The notes under the pieces: model-generated
Database searches by the model: none
Told to the model about the DNA's origin: nothing
The model's input: the letters and a program-made list of their open reading frames with translations, nothing else
Assembly: GCA_009691765.1 (NCBI GenBank)
Contig: SIAO01000001.1
Coordinates: forward strand, 1-64,000
Origin: Planctomycetota bacterium
GTDB taxonomy: Bacteria; Planctomycetota; GCA-002687715
Direction: 5' to 3'
Length of the DNA stretch: 64,000 nt
Program-made: the position numbers and the translations under genes
Shown here: piece by piece, positions 1 to 9,149 of the stretch
Numbering within the stretch: position 1 is the stretch's first letter
How the letters are laid out: each line of letters starts with the position of its first letter

Positions 1-2
1 TG

Positions 3-458
3 CCACCGTTCGATCGGCCTGTGTTGCTCTCCGAACAGAGTCTCTTGCCGCAAAGCTTTGGGGCCGCGACGCCCGGCAGCAATGGTCATAGTCCAACGAT
101 GTTGGCCCCTGTGCCGGCGGTTATCGGCACGGATCATTTCGCCTTCGGCGTCCATTCCACTCTCGGCGGCGCGAACGGCATCATGGGCTTCACACTCACG
201 CAGGCTGTGCCCCCGATCGTGAACGGCTCGCTGCAGGTGCATGTAGCGTTGAATCCGGACCTGTTGCTCATTCCGTTCAGTTGCTCTGGCCCCGTTGGTG
301 TGCCCGGAGCTGGCTACGCAAGCATCTTTTTCCCAGTGCCCGACAACCCCGCACTGAGCGGTGTCAGTTTCTATGCTCAGTGGTTAGTCTTTGACGCCGC
401 AGGTCCGCTGGGGCTCTCACTCTCCGAGGGCTTGCAGATGACCTTCATGCTGCCCTGA
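3..458 (+). CDS. C-terminal part of a secreted protein (5' end outside window)
   Basis: The frame is open from the left edge to a TGA at 456-458, so this is the 3' end of a longer gene. About 150 residues are visible. They look like an all-beta domain rich in Gly, Pro and hydrophobic residues, with motifs FAFGVHST, LNPDLLLIPF and YAQWLVFD. The same order of motifs (FGINS, LNADLL, then a Leu/Pro-rich end) recurs at the C-terminus of the S8 protease at 5443-8007. That suggests a shared C-terminal domain of secreted proteins in this organism, perhaps for sorting or surface attachment, which is inference. No catalytic motif is visible in the part present. Confidence 0.7.
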   Translation, partial: PPFDRPVLLSEQSLLPQSFGAATPGSNGHSPTMLAPVPAVIGTDHFAFGVHSTLGGANGIMGFTLTQAVPPIVNGSLQVHVALNPDLLLIPFSCSGPVGVPGAGYASIFFPVPDNPALSGVSFYAQWLVFDAAGPLGLSLSEGLQMTFMLP

Positions 459-483
459 TTTTTTGGGGCGTCGGGGGTTGGTG

Positions 484-813
484 ATGGCGACTGAGATCAG
501 CGTGGTGGATTTGGCGCGTTGCATTGCAGATGGGCAAGCTCCGTTCATTCTCGATGTGCGTGAACCCGCGGAGTTCACAGGGCCGCTCGGGCACGCACCA
601 GGAGCGCTCAGCATTCCGATGGGACAAATCCCAACACGCGTTGCAGAGTTGGACGGCGTACGCGGAGGCACTTGCTACTGCATCTGTCTTTCTGGTGGGC
701 GCTCAGGAATGGTGGCTGAGTATTTGAGTCAACAAGGATTTGGCACTGTGATCAACGTCACCGGCGGCATGAAAGCATGGAACGCAGCGGGGCTGCCCTG
801 CGTTCACGAATAG
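484..813 (+). CDS. Single-domain rhodanese-like protein
   Basis: A small cytosolic protein of 109 residues spanning one rhodanese domain. It has the LDVREPAEF motif near the N-terminus and the active-site loop CLSGGRS, whose cysteine would carry a persulfide, and it ends with the typical GGMKAWNAAGLP. Family members transfer sulfane sulfur or handle persulfides, but the acceptor cannot be told from sequence. The ATG at 484 is chosen over the GTG just upstream at 481 and the TTG at 463 because it gives the normal domain start and follows a GGGG stretch. It lies 25 bases after the preceding gene on the same strand and converges on the M28 peptidase gene. Confidence 0.85.
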   Translation: MATEISVVDLARCIADGQAPFILDVREPAEFTGPLGHAPGALSIPMGQIPTRVAELDGVRGGTCYCICLSGGRSGMVAEYLSQQGFGTVINVTGGMKAWNAAGLPCVHE

Positions 814-882
814 ACCCATGAACCGCTGAGCCGCCGCGCCGACAAGTTGCGCGCACGCGTAATGAGGCGGGCGCGACCTACG

Positions 883-2235
883 TCAGCGTAGCTTTGCCGC
901 GGCTTCGGCGTACTTGCTGCCAGGGACCCAGGCTGGTGCCTCGTCAGCATCCGCCATGTCACGCACGGCGACCAGCAAGGCCCGCACAACTTTGGCCATG
1001 TTGGTGTAGTCCAAGGTCTGCGCTTCGTCGCTGGGTTGGTGGTAGTCCTTGTGTAAGGAACCAGCGCTGATGCTGTGCGCCACAACGCCCACCTGCGCGA
1101 ACGGGAGATTGTCGGAAGAGGCGAAGAGCATCTTGCTCAAGCGTGGATGCTCGAAGAAGCGCATGCCTGCCTTGGCACCGCTCGCAGCTACGCGCGTGCC
1201 AAAATCGGAGAGCCCGAAGCCTGTGATCCAAGCGCAATCTGGACCGATGTCGTCAGGGCGCCCAATCATTTCGAGATTGAAGAGCGCATCCATGCTGGCC
1301 AGTGGTCTCGGTGGTTGCTCGGCAAAACGACGTGAGCCAAGGAAGCCACTTTCTTCACCATAGAAATGCACAAAGAGAATGGAGCGACGCGTGGGCGTGC
1401 GTGCAAGTGCAGCAGCGATGGCCAAAACACCGGCAGTGCCAGAGGCATCGTCATCGGCGCCGTTGCGAATCTCATCGCCATTGACGGCCTTGCCGCGGCC
1501 AATGTGGTCATAGTGAGCGCTGAGGACGATGCAACGCTCGCGCAACTTTTTGTCGCGGCCTTCCAGCAGCGCACCGACATTGCTGGCGAAGCGCTGTTTG
1601 CCCGCAGGGACATCCAAACTCACCAACGCGGTGGGGGAGGCGCGGAGGCGTTGCGTAAGTTCTTTTCCGAGCACGACCATGGGGATGCGAGTGCGAAACT
1701 CCACCGTGGGCGCCGTTTCGAGCAGTATCAATGGAGTTTTAAGTCTTGCGAAACGGGCGAGCGCCGCCGCATTCGGTTCGCCTTCGATGAACACAACCTC
1801 GCCCGCTGCGTCACTGCGCTCAGCACTGGTGCGTGCAGCCACGAGCGGATCCACACTTCGCCACGGGAGGCGTTCAATGTGCACAGGCATCGTCACCGGC
1901 TGTACGAAGGCACTTGAGTTCAGTTCAACACGCTCGTCACCGAAGTGCAGATGCAAGCTTGCCTTCGTCGCATCCGCGAGCAATGGCCCTTCGAGATAGC
2001 TGTCCGCAAACAGCGGTTTCAGCCCCAGCTCTTTGTGACGTTTCTCCAAGAAACCAGCGGCGAGATCGAGACCGCGTGAGGGAGTTGCGCGGCCTTCGAG
2101 CTCATCGCTCGCAAGAAACGTGACGTCCTTGCGCAGGGCTTCCGCAATGGTGTCCGGCGCTGTCGCAGTCGCTGGAGTTTCCTGAGCAGTGAGGCAACAC
2201 ACACAGCACAGCAGCAATGTCAGAGTTCGTTTCAT
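883..2235 (-). CDS. Secreted M28-family zinc aminopeptidase-like protein
   Basis: A 450-residue protein with an N-terminal signal peptide (MKRTLTLLLCCVCCLTAQ). The M28 catalytic domain follows the DELEGR motif usual in this subfamily. Likely zinc ligands and catalytic residues are visible in HYDHIG, NGADDDASG, GEESGFLGS, NLEMIGR and the histidine of HKDYHQPSDE. It is predicted to cleave N-terminal residues from peptides outside the cytoplasm. The ATG at 2235 is chosen because the signal peptide starts there; it overlaps the stop of the upstream methyltransferase-like gene as ATGA, implying translational coupling. A second M28 enzyme, with a PDZ domain, lies at 38813-40051. Confidence 0.9.
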   Translation of the reverse strand: MKRTLTLLLCCVCCLTAQETPATATAPDTIAEALRKDVTFLASDELEGRATPSRGLDLAAGFLEKRHKELGLKPLFADSYLEGPLLADATKASLHLHFGDERVELNSSAFVQPVTMPVHIERLPWRSVDPLVAARTSAERSDAAGEVVFIEGEPNAAALARFARLKTPLILLETAPTVEFRTRIPMVVLGKELTQRLRASPTALVSLDVPAGKQRFASNVGALLEGRDKKLRERCIVLSAHYDHIGRGKAVNGDEIRNGADDDASGTAGVLAIAAALARTPTRRSILFVHFYGEESGFLGSRRFAEQPPRPLASMDALFNLEMIGRPDDIGPDCAWITGFGLSDFGTRVAASGAKAGMRFFEHPRLSKMLFASSDNLPFAQVGVVAHSISAGSLHKDYHQPSDEAQTLDYTNMAKVVRALLVAVRDMADADEAPAWVPGSKYAEAAAKLR

Positions 2236-3086
2236 GGGATCAGAGCTTCCACGCACACTCCCGAGGGCAGGACGCCACCGGATTGGCAATCGGTTGAAAG
2301 TTCGCGGCCCACGGCGCCGCAGTCTGCGCCGAAGGCAGCTTGCGCAAGGCGTTCCATCACGAGCGGTGTGAAACCGGGAGTGTGGCACGAGAAATACACC
2401 GTCGCGTCTGGGGCAAGCACGGCGCGTACAGCCGTGAGCAGTTCCATCGCCTGAGTTTCCAGCGTGAACACTTCGCCGCGTGGCCCGCGGCCGTAGCTGG
2501 GTGGGTCCAGCAAGACAGCGTCATAGCGACGGCCACGCCGTGCTTCGCGGGCGAGGAAAGCGTTGCAGTCGTCTTCGATCCAGCGGATGGGCCGCTCTGT
2601 GAGGTTGTTCAACGCAGCGTTGTTGCGTGCCCATGCGACAGCAGCTTTAGAGGCGTCCACATGACAGACTTTGGCGCCAGCAGCCGCGGCGGCGAGGCTC
2701 GCGCCACCTGTGTACGCGAACAGATTCAACACTTCAGTTTCTTTGCCTTGCACTGCGCGTGTTTCGAGAAGAGCGCGTAGCCGCTGCCATGTGTAGGCAT
2801 GTTCAGGGAACAGACCGAGATGCCCGAAGGGCGTGGGCTTCAGGCGAAAGAGCAAGCCTGCATGGCGCGCGTTGAGTTCGCCGGGTTCTGCGCCCCGAAA
2901 CTCCCAGTGGCCGCCGCCGGTGTCACTGCGTTGGTGCACACACGCGGCCTTGCGCCATTCGGATTCCGGCAGAGCGCGTGGCCAGAAGGCCTGCGCAGCT
3001 TGACGATCGAACATCCACGCGCCTACCGATTCCAGTCGGCGGCCAGCACCGCAATCGAGCAACAGATAGTCAGCGGGCGCTTCCAT
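2232..3086 (-). CDS. SAM-dependent methyltransferase, RlmI/RlmK-like
   Basis: A 284-residue class I methyltransferase. The SAM-binding motif I is NLFAYTGGASLAAAAAGA, a motif II acidic residue is in CHVDASK, and the catalytic-type motif IV is LDPPSYGRG. This arrangement is typical of the COG1092/COG2520-type enzymes that methylate 23S rRNA cytosine. It lacks the N-terminal PUA domain of RlmI, so the exact RNA target is uncertain. It overlaps tgt upstream by 17 bases and the M28 peptidase downstream by 4 bases, so it sits inside a minus-strand operon. The tgt neighbour fits an RNA-modification role. Confidence 0.8.
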   Translation of the reverse strand: MEAPADYLLLDCGAGRRLESVGAWMFDRQAAQAFWPRALPESEWRKAACVHQRSDTGGGHWEFRGAEPGELNARHAGLLFRLKPTPFGHLGLFPEHAYTWQRLRALLETRAVQGKETEVLNLFAYTGGASLAAAAAGAKVCHVDASKAAVAWARNNAALNNLTERPIRWIEDDCNAFLAREARRGRRYDAVLLDPPSYGRGPRGEVFTLETQAMELLTAVRAVLAPDATVYFSCHTPGFTPLVMERLAQAAFGADCGAVGRELSTDCQSGGVLPSGVCVEALIP

Positions 3087-4221
3087 GACCTTCGCTCTTG
3101 CGTCGCTTCTTCAAGTAACGATCCAGCCATTGCGCACTCCACTCCGCATAGCGGCTCGCTTCGATGGCGGTGCGGATGTCGCGCATGAGGTCTTGATAGA
3201 AGTGCAGGTTGTGGATGGTGGCAAGCGTTTCAAACATGGGCTCTTTGGCGTAGAGCAAGTGGCGCAGCACCATGCGCGAGAAGTTCTTGCAGGTGTAGCA
3301 AGTGCAAGCTGTGTCGGGAGCGTAATCGTCCTTGCGGAACACTTTGTCGCCGATGCGCAGCTTGCCAGTGCGCGTGAACAAGGTGCCGCCGCGGCCGTAG
3401 CGTGTTGGAATCACGCAGTCGAACATGTCCATGCCGAGCCGCACGGCTTCGATGAGGTCTTCAGGCAAGCCGACACCCATGAGATAGCGTGGCAAGCTCT
3501 GCGGCAGCATCGGCGCGGCCCATGCGGTGACGCGGCTCATCAGCTCGAAGCCTTCGCCGACAGAAACGCCACCAATGGCGAAGCCGTCGAAGTCGATGGA
3601 AGTGATTTGTTGCGCGGAGCGTTCGCGCAGTTCGCGGTAAGTGCCGCCTTGCACGATGCCGAAGAGGAATTGGTGTGGCGCGAGCGGCACGTCGCGGCAG
3701 CGCTTTGCCCAGCGCGTGGTGCGTTCGAGGCTGTTCGCAACGTATTCGAACGTCGCGGGGTAGGGAACGCACTCGTCGAAGGCCATCACGATGTCAGCGC
3801 CAAGATCGCGCTGAATGGCCATGCTGGTTTCTGGATCCAGCATGATGGTGGTGGTGCCTTCGTCATAGCGAAAGGTCACACCGCGTTCATCGATTTGCTT
3901 GTCCGGCAGCGAGAACACTTGGAAGCCGCCAGAGTCGGTGAGGATCGTCTTGGGCCACGCCATCAGTTTGTGCAGGCCACCAGCGCGTCTCACCAACTCA
4001 CGCCGATCTTCGAGCGACATGTGGAAGGTGTTGGCGAGGACAACTTCGGCGCCAGTGTCGAGCACCTGAGCTGGCGTCACGGCTTTCACTGCACCTTGAG
4101 TGCCCACGGGCATGAATGCTGGGCATTGCACCGTCCCATGTTCCGTGGTGAAAGTGCTGCGCCGGGCGCCTGAGGGGTCCTGCTTGAGCAGGCGGAAAGT
4201 AATGTCTTTGCGCGGCGGCAT
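3070..4221 (-). CDS. tgt: Queuine/preQ1 tRNA-guanine transglycosylase
   Basis: A 383-residue enzyme that exchanges guanine-34 of GUN anticodons for preQ1 in queuosine synthesis. The whole family signature is present: LANTFHM, the active-site aspartate in LTDSGGFQVFSL, AFDECVPYP, GGVSVGE, YLMGVG, and the nucleophile aspartate in DMFDCVIPTRYGRGG. The zinc site is CTCYTCK followed by a histidine in IHNLHFY. Length matches bacterial Tgt (about 375-385). The ATG at 4221 starts 50 bases downstream of the dacB-like stop on the same strand. No queA or other queuosine gene is in the window. Confidence 0.97.
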   Translation of the reverse strand: MPPRKDITFRLLKQDPSGARRSTFTTEHGTVQCPAFMPVGTQGAVKAVTPAQVLDTGAEVVLANTFHMSLEDRRELVRRAGGLHKLMAWPKTILTDSGGFQVFSLPDKQIDERGVTFRYDEGTTTIMLDPETSMAIQRDLGADIVMAFDECVPYPATFEYVANSLERTTRWAKRCRDVPLAPHQFLFGIVQGGTYRELRERSAQQITSIDFDGFAIGGVSVGEGFELMSRVTAWAAPMLPQSLPRYLMGVGLPEDLIEAVRLGMDMFDCVIPTRYGRGGTLFTRTGKLRIGDKVFRKDDYAPDTACTCYTCKNFSRMVLRHLLYAKEPMFETLATIHNLHFYQDLMRDIRTAIEASRYAEWSAQWLDRYLKKRRKSEGHGSAR

Positions 4222-4271
4222 GGGGCAGAGTCATAGCCGCTGCGAGCCGGACTGAAAAGGACAGCGTGCGC

Positions 4272-5435
4272 CTAGTAGGACTCTTCGAGGAGGGCGAGCA
4301 CCACGCGATCGAGCAAGGCCCGCAGCGTTACGGCCTTGGCATGGCTGTGTTGCAACACGACACAAAACGTGAGTTCGCGGCCGCCGAGCGTGGTCAGGTA
4401 ACCCGCCAGTGCGCTCACACCTTCGAGGCTCCCGGTCTTGGCCTGGACGCGCCCAACAGCATTGGTGCCTATGAAGCGATTCATGAGGGAGCCACTTTCG
4501 CCAGCGCGTGGGAGCAGTGCGCGCAATCGCCCGGGGTGCTCTTGTTCATGGCGGAGCAGAAGGTGCGCCAAGGCATCGGCGTGAAGGAGGTTGTAGCGCG
4601 AGAATCCGCTGCCATCGGCGAGCACGAGTTGCGTGTCATCGATGCCGCAGCGCTGCAATTCTGTACGCAGGAGTGCAAAACCTTGCTCGGCAGTACCACT
4701 GTCATGGCCTGACCAATGCGGCAACTGGCGTAGCAGGCATTCGGCGGCGACGTTGTCGCTGCTCTCCAACGTGGCCCGCAACACGGTCAGCAGCGGCCGA
4801 TATAGGCGCGCGAGCACAGTTCCCTGCGCTCGGTGTTCGTCTGGCAGCAAAGCAACACGCGCTCTCAACTCCTCAGGCAAGGCAGCGTGAAAAACCGCGA
4901 GCGTTTGCTGCGCAGGAGCAGATTGATTTTTCTCATGCAAGCGCAGAGAGCTCGCACGCAACATGTCCAGCTCGTCGTCCCACATCCAACCGCGTCCAAG
5001 TTCAGCGCCAGAGAAGTGGCTGCTGTCTGCAGCGAGTTTGTGCTGCCCGGGACCGATTCGCCGTGCACACTCAGCCGCGAGGCTTTGTAAGTCCTGCGAC
5101 GTGAGCAATGGGTCGCCACCACCGACAAGCACCAAGGTGTTGCAAGAAGGATCGGTGGTTTCCAATCTCACTTGAGTCGTGAGCACTGCGTTGGCGGGTG
5201 CTGTGCTCAGTGTGGCGCATGCCGTGAGTAGCTTCGCGGTCGAAGCAGGATTGAATAGCAAGCGCGAGTGCTGCTCGACGAGAGGTTCCGCGTCATTCGT
5301 CGAAAGCACACACACATGCAGCGAGGCACCGAGGGCGGCCGCTTCCGTACTCAGCGTTTCGCGCTGAAGTGACGGGCTGTGGCTGCACGCCGAGAGCCAC
5401 AGCACAGCCATTAGGGTGACTGCGCCGTGAAGCAC
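4272..5435 (-). CDS. dacB: D-alanyl-D-alanine carboxypeptidase/endopeptidase, PBP4 (S13) type lipoprotein
   Basis: A low-molecular-weight penicillin-binding protein of about 387 residues that trims or cuts peptidoglycan cross-links. The three penicillin-binding motifs are visible: the SxxK serine in NPASTAKLL, SDN in ESSDNVAAE and KTG in QAKTGSLEG. The N-terminus carries a hydrophobic stretch ending in the lipobox LSAC, so export as a lipoprotein is likely. A GTG at 5435 is preferred because it gives a complete signal sequence seven bases after the upstream stop; an ATG at 5411 would leave only nine residues before the cysteine region. Presence of this enzyme implies a peptidoglycan wall. Confidence 0.85.
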   Translation of the reverse strand: MLHGAVTLMAVLWLSACSHSPSLQRETLSTEAAALGASLHVCVLSTNDAEPLVEQHSRLLFNPASTAKLLTACATLSTAPANAVLTTQVRLETTDPSCNTLVLVGGGDPLLTSQDLQSLAAECARRIGPGQHKLAADSSHFSGAELGRGWMWDDELDMLRASSLRLHEKNQSAPAQQTLAVFHAALPEELRARVALLPDEHRAQGTVLARLYRPLLTVLRATLESSDNVAAECLLRQLPHWSGHDSGTAEQGFALLRTELQRCGIDDTQLVLADGSGFSRYNLLHADALAHLLLRHEQEHPGRLRALLPRAGESGSLMNRFIGTNAVGRVQAKTGSLEGVSALAGYLTTLGGRELTFCVVLQHSHAKAVTLRALLDRVVLALLEESY

Positions 5436-5442
5436 TCGCTGC

Positions 5443-8007
5443 TCAGAAGATGAGTCGCACCACAGGTGTCGCACCGACGAAGGTGTAACCGAGCCCAAGT
5501 GCGATGCCTACGCTGTCCACGCCAAAGCCGGCGGGGAAACTGATGGAACCGGCTGGAAGACTGATGTCCACCGCGGGATAGAGCCCTATCTCGGGCCAAG
5601 CCCAGTGAATCAGCGAGCCTGGTGCGACCGGCTGCTGCAAGCAAGTGATCGAAAGCAAGTCTGCATTCAGACCGAGGAAGGCCCCAGAGCCAACGGCGGC
5701 ACTGGTGTTGAAGCTGAACAGGGTGAACCCTTCGGACGTGCCTGCTGGGATGCTGTTGATGCCGAAATGAACACTGCCAGGACCGCTGGGGGACGTGAAC
5801 TCGAGACTGAATGGCGGTGGCGGCGGCGGGCCAGTGAGGCCACCACGCACTACGAGTGCGTACGCGCTATCGAGGGCTCCAGTTGCCGCGTGTCCGTCTT
5901 GATTCAATTGCGCGGCGGTCACGGTGATCGTCCAAACACCGGCCGCCGGGTTGGTGAGGATTACGTTCTCTACGGTGTCGACGATGTTGGCGCTGCCGCC
6001 GCTTGTGGACGTGTTGCCTGCGGCCAAGCCGTTGTTGCCGTAGTAAATGGTGCCATTGGGTGCCACGACTTTGAGGTCGAGGTTGTTGATGCGGTGCTGC
6101 GTCGCCGAGGTAGTGCCGGCGCGGTCACGCCACACGAGCGTGGCCTGGAACATCGGTTCGCCAGTAGCAACGGTCACGGTGTAGCCCGTCAAACCGAGAT
6201 TGGGGAGCACATCGGTTTCATTCACGATGAGCATTTTGTTGCGATCGTTGTAGAGCGTCGCGAGATCTGGGTGGCCCCATCCTTGCTTCACACGCGAGAG
6301 ATTCGCGGCAGCACCGACGAAAGTCCACTGAGTTGCGGTGTTGATGATGAGGGCTTTCGCGGTCGCGGCGTGCGGTCGAGAAGCGAACACTGAGCCTGCA
6401 GTGGGATTGCCGAAGATGCCTTGATGCCACATCTGGTGCAGAATGCCGACGCAGCCTGCCACGATGGGTGTTGCGCCTGACGTGCCATTAAAGCCGGCGT
6501 AATAACTGCCGGCCGCGTAGCCGGCGGCGCCAACTTGATCCGTGCAATAGATGTTGTCGTAGAAGCTGGCGACATCAGGTTTCAGTCTGCCGTCCGCCGC
6601 TGGGCCGATGCTGGCGCCGGTCCAAACATCGTCGGCCTTGGTTGCGGTGTTGCCGTGCGAGATGCCACCCACCGAGATGATGTTCTTGGCCCAAGCTTCT
6701 GGCCGTGAGCTTTGGGTGCCTGCGTTGCTTTGTGACTGTGTGATCACGAAGTCATGGTCGAAGAGGGCAAGGTCCATGTCTTGCGAGACGCTGGTGTAGG
6801 ACGTCGTGAGCGTACCGCCCCACGAATTAGTTTGAAACACAACCTGAATGGCACTGGCCGGATTCACGCAATCGCCGGTGTGGGCATAGCGTGTTCCGCC
6901 AACGAAGGTGGTGTACACAGCGGCGACGCCTGTGCCGTTGTGCAAGATGCCTTTGGCCATCGGGTCGGTGCCGTTGGCGAAAACTTCACCGTAAGTGCAG
7001 GTGCCGTGGTTGTTCGCAGGACTCGCACCGTGAATGATCGGCGGGGGTATGAACTCGGGGTGCGTTGTCTCTATCCCGACGTCCATATCCTCACCGCGTA
7101 CGCCTGTGCCATCGAAGCCGAGGGTGTCTACATAGGTTGCGCCGTGAAAAGTGCGTGCGATGTCCATGTCAACGCCTGGTTCACCGCGTGGATCGACCCA
7201 CTGCACGGCATCGGATTGCACTAACGCAACCAAGGTGCTGCGGTCGAGCTCTGCAGCGAAGAGATGGGTTTGCGGGTCCGAATGCAGGATTGCGGCGCCG
7301 CGCTCGGTGAGTAACTGAAGCGCAGGCATCTGCGCCTCGCGGCCACGACCTGTGGACAGGGCATTCACGTTGAAGCGCGCTGGTGCGCTGTGGCGGCCAG
7401 CGAGGACGGACAAAAGCGTTTCATCAAGTTTGTAGGCCGGATGGAAAGCGCCGACCCAGCGCACGCATGGCATGGCCTTGAGTGCTGCGAGGGTGACGCC
7501 GTCGGCTTCAACTACGCTGGCGTGATGCGCCAAGTAGAGGTGGCGTTTGGCACCGACCTGCGCCAAGAGCCGAATCTGTGCGTCCGTGGTTTGCGACCAA
7601 AACTGCACAATCGCCAAGCGCGAACTTGCAGCGGCACGCAATTCTTGGGGCACTGCTGGTGCTGCCGAACGCAAGGGATCGAACTCACCGAAGCGAAGCT
7701 TCAAGGTGTAGTCCATCGGTATTGGCGTGCTGAAGGTGCGCCCGTCCTGCGCAAGGAGGCACCAATCGCTCGTTTGGCCATCATCGAGTTCGGTCCAAGT
7801 GACGCAGGCTTCGCCGCTTCCAGAGACAGGGTGCCATGCGGCACCGATCACCTGAGCGCTGCTCGTGTGCAGAACTACGGGTCCTGTTCCGAAGTCGAGG
7901 GCCAGCACGTGTCCCTTGGCGTCTACCCAAGTTGCAAGGCGCGGCTCTTGAGCGAAGGCAGTGACACACAGTGCAAACACACAAAGTACTGTGACAGGGC
8001 GCAGCAT
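5443..8007 (-). CDS. Secreted subtilisin-like (S8) serine protease with C-terminal beta domains
   Basis: An 854-residue exported protease. Residues 1-19 are a signal peptide and roughly 20-285 are a pro-region. The S8 domain follows, with catalytic Asp about 309 (DVGIETTHPEF), His about 334 (NNHGT), oxyanion Asn about 428 (QSNAG) and Ser about 510 (NGTSGATP). Residues about 600-720 resemble a P-domain/PPC-like beta domain (LDLKVVAPNGTIYYG). A Pro-rich hinge (GPPPPPPF) leads to a terminal beta domain of about 120 residues with the same motif order as the protein at the left edge. It starts a run of minus-strand genes ending at 883. No Shine-Dalgarno sequence is evident before the ATG at 8007. 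Confidence 0.9.
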   Translation of the reverse strand: MLRPVTVLCVFALCVTAFAQEPRLATWVDAKGHVLALDFGTGPVVLHTSSAQVIGAAWHPVSGSGEACVTWTELDDGQTSDWCLLAQDGRTFSTPIPMDYTLKLRFGEFDPLRSAAPAVPQELRAAASSRLAIVQFWSQTTDAQIRLLAQVGAKRHLYLAHHASVVEADGVTLAALKAMPCVRWVGAFHPAYKLDETLLSVLAGRHSAPARFNVNALSTGRGREAQMPALQLLTERGAAILHSDPQTHLFAAELDRSTLVALVQSDAVQWVDPRGEPGVDMDIARTFHGATYVDTLGFDGTGVRGEDMDVGIETTHPEFIPPPIIHGASPANNHGTCTYGEVFANGTDPMAKGILHNGTGVAAVYTTFVGGTRYAHTGDCVNPASAIQVVFQTNSWGGTLTTSYTSVSQDMDLALFDHDFVITQSQSNAGTQSSRPEAWAKNIISVGGISHGNTATKADDVWTGASIGPAADGRLKPDVASFYDNIYCTDQVGAAGYAAGSYYAGFNGTSGATPIVAGCVGILHQMWHQGIFGNPTAGSVFASRPHAATAKALIINTATQWTFVGAAANLSRVKQGWGHPDLATLYNDRNKMLIVNETDVLPNLGLTGYTVTVATGEPMFQATLVWRDRAGTTSATQHRINNLDLKVVAPNGTIYYGNNGLAAGNTSTSGGSANIVDTVENVILTNPAAGVWTITVTAAQLNQDGHAATGALDSAYALVVRGGLTGPPPPPPFSLEFTSPSGPGSVHFGINSIPAGTSEGFTLFSFNTSAAVGSGAFLGLNADLLSITCLQQPVAPGSLIHWAWPEIGLYPAVDISLPAGSISFPAGFGVDSVGIALGLGYTFVGATPVVRLIF

Positions 8008-8105
8008 TAGGGGGTTACTCCAGCGGACAAGTGGGGCACGGGAACAACAGTTTGGCGAGCGCTATCTTGAGCGCTGACGGACTTCACACACGATGCACAC
8101 AAGTT

Positions 8106-9068
8106 ATGGATGACCGAGAGTCTACAACTTTGCATGCCGCGAAAGGAAGAGTATTTGTGCAAGCACATCCGGCTGACAGCAAAGCACTTGCACCGACCGC
8201 TCGGGCCTGGTGGGCCCTCGTCGCGGTCCAGCTCTGTTTCGCGTCCTTTCCCGCCACGGGAAAAATCGCGCTAGCTGGGTTTCCGCCTCATGTGCTCTGT
8301 TTTTGGCGTGTGGCTGGAACCGCGTTGGTTCTGGGTGCATTTGCGCTGTGGCGCCATGGAAGCGTCGTGCTCTTGAAGCGTGAAGACATCTTTCCGGCGA
8401 TTGTCTTGAGTCTGCTGGGCGTCACTTTGAATCAGTTGTTTTTCTTGAGCGGTTTGGCACAGAGCAGCGCTGTTCGCGGCGGACTGCTCGTGATGCTCAT
8501 TCCCGTGTTCACACTTGGTTGGGCTGTTCTGCGCAAACGGGAACAGTTCAGTGTGCACCGTCTCGCCGGCGTGCTCGCTGCTGCAACGGGTGTGCTGCTG
8601 CTCCTGTGGGACTCCCTGTTTGGAAGTGTCTTCGGCGCCGATTGGCTCTTTCTCGCCAATGCCGCTTGCTATGCCATCTACCTTGTTGAGGTGCGCCGCC
8701 TCTTGCAGCGCTACCCAGCGTTGGTGGTCGCAGCTTGGATGTTCGTGTTCGCGTTGCCTCCTGTGAGCGTCCTTGTGTGGAATGATGCGCTCTGGCCGAG
8801 CGCGAGCACGTCGGCGCAGCATTGGGCGCTCGCGTGGGTTGTGGTCTTCCCAACCATCTTCGCGTACTTGCTGAACATCTGTGCATTGCAGCGCATCCCA
8901 GCGTCAACGACGGCGGTGTTTGTCTGCTTCCAACCGCTCGCGGCTGCTGCGCTCGCGATGGTGTTGTTAGGTGAAGCGTTGAACTGGCGCGACGGCGCAA
9001 CTTTTGTGCTCGTGGTTTGCGGGATCTGGCTCAGCAGCCGTGACAGTGTGTCCCGCAAACGGGGCTGA
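8106..9068 (+). CDS. EamA/DMT-family transporter
   Basis: A 320-residue inner-membrane protein with about ten hydrophobic helices arranged as two EamA repeats. The usual features are an early FPATGKIALAGFPP segment and the PLAAAALAMVLLGEALNW segment in the second repeat. The family exports amino acids, metabolites or drugs, and the substrate cannot be predicted here. The frame extends upstream to 8031, but the ATG at 8106 is preferred because the upstream part is not helix-like. It diverges from the S8 protease gene with about 100 bases between starts. Confidence 0.88.
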   Translation: MDDRESTTLHAAKGRVFVQAHPADSKALAPTARAWWALVAVQLCFASFPATGKIALAGFPPHVLCFWRVAGTALVLGAFALWRHGSVVLLKREDIFPAIVLSLLGVTLNQLFFLSGLAQSSAVRGGLLVMLIPVFTLGWAVLRKREQFSVHRLAGVLAAATGVLLLLWDSLFGSVFGADWLFLANAACYAIYLVEVRRLLQRYPALVVAAWMFVFALPPVSVLVWNDALWPSASTSAQHWALAWVVVFPTIFAYLLNICALQRIPASTTAVFVCFQPLAAAALAMVLLGEALNWRDGATFVLVVCGIWLSSRDSVSRKRG

Positions 9069-9149
9069 GCTGCACCATTCTCAAGGGAATGTGGCGCACT
9101 TTCGATATCAGAGAGAGCGGGCCGTCACTTGTCCAACCCGCGTGACACT

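Noticed and set aside
3085-4173. A 362-codon open frame antisense to tgt
   Set aside because: Fully inside a certain housekeeping gene on the other strand and without recognisable motifs.
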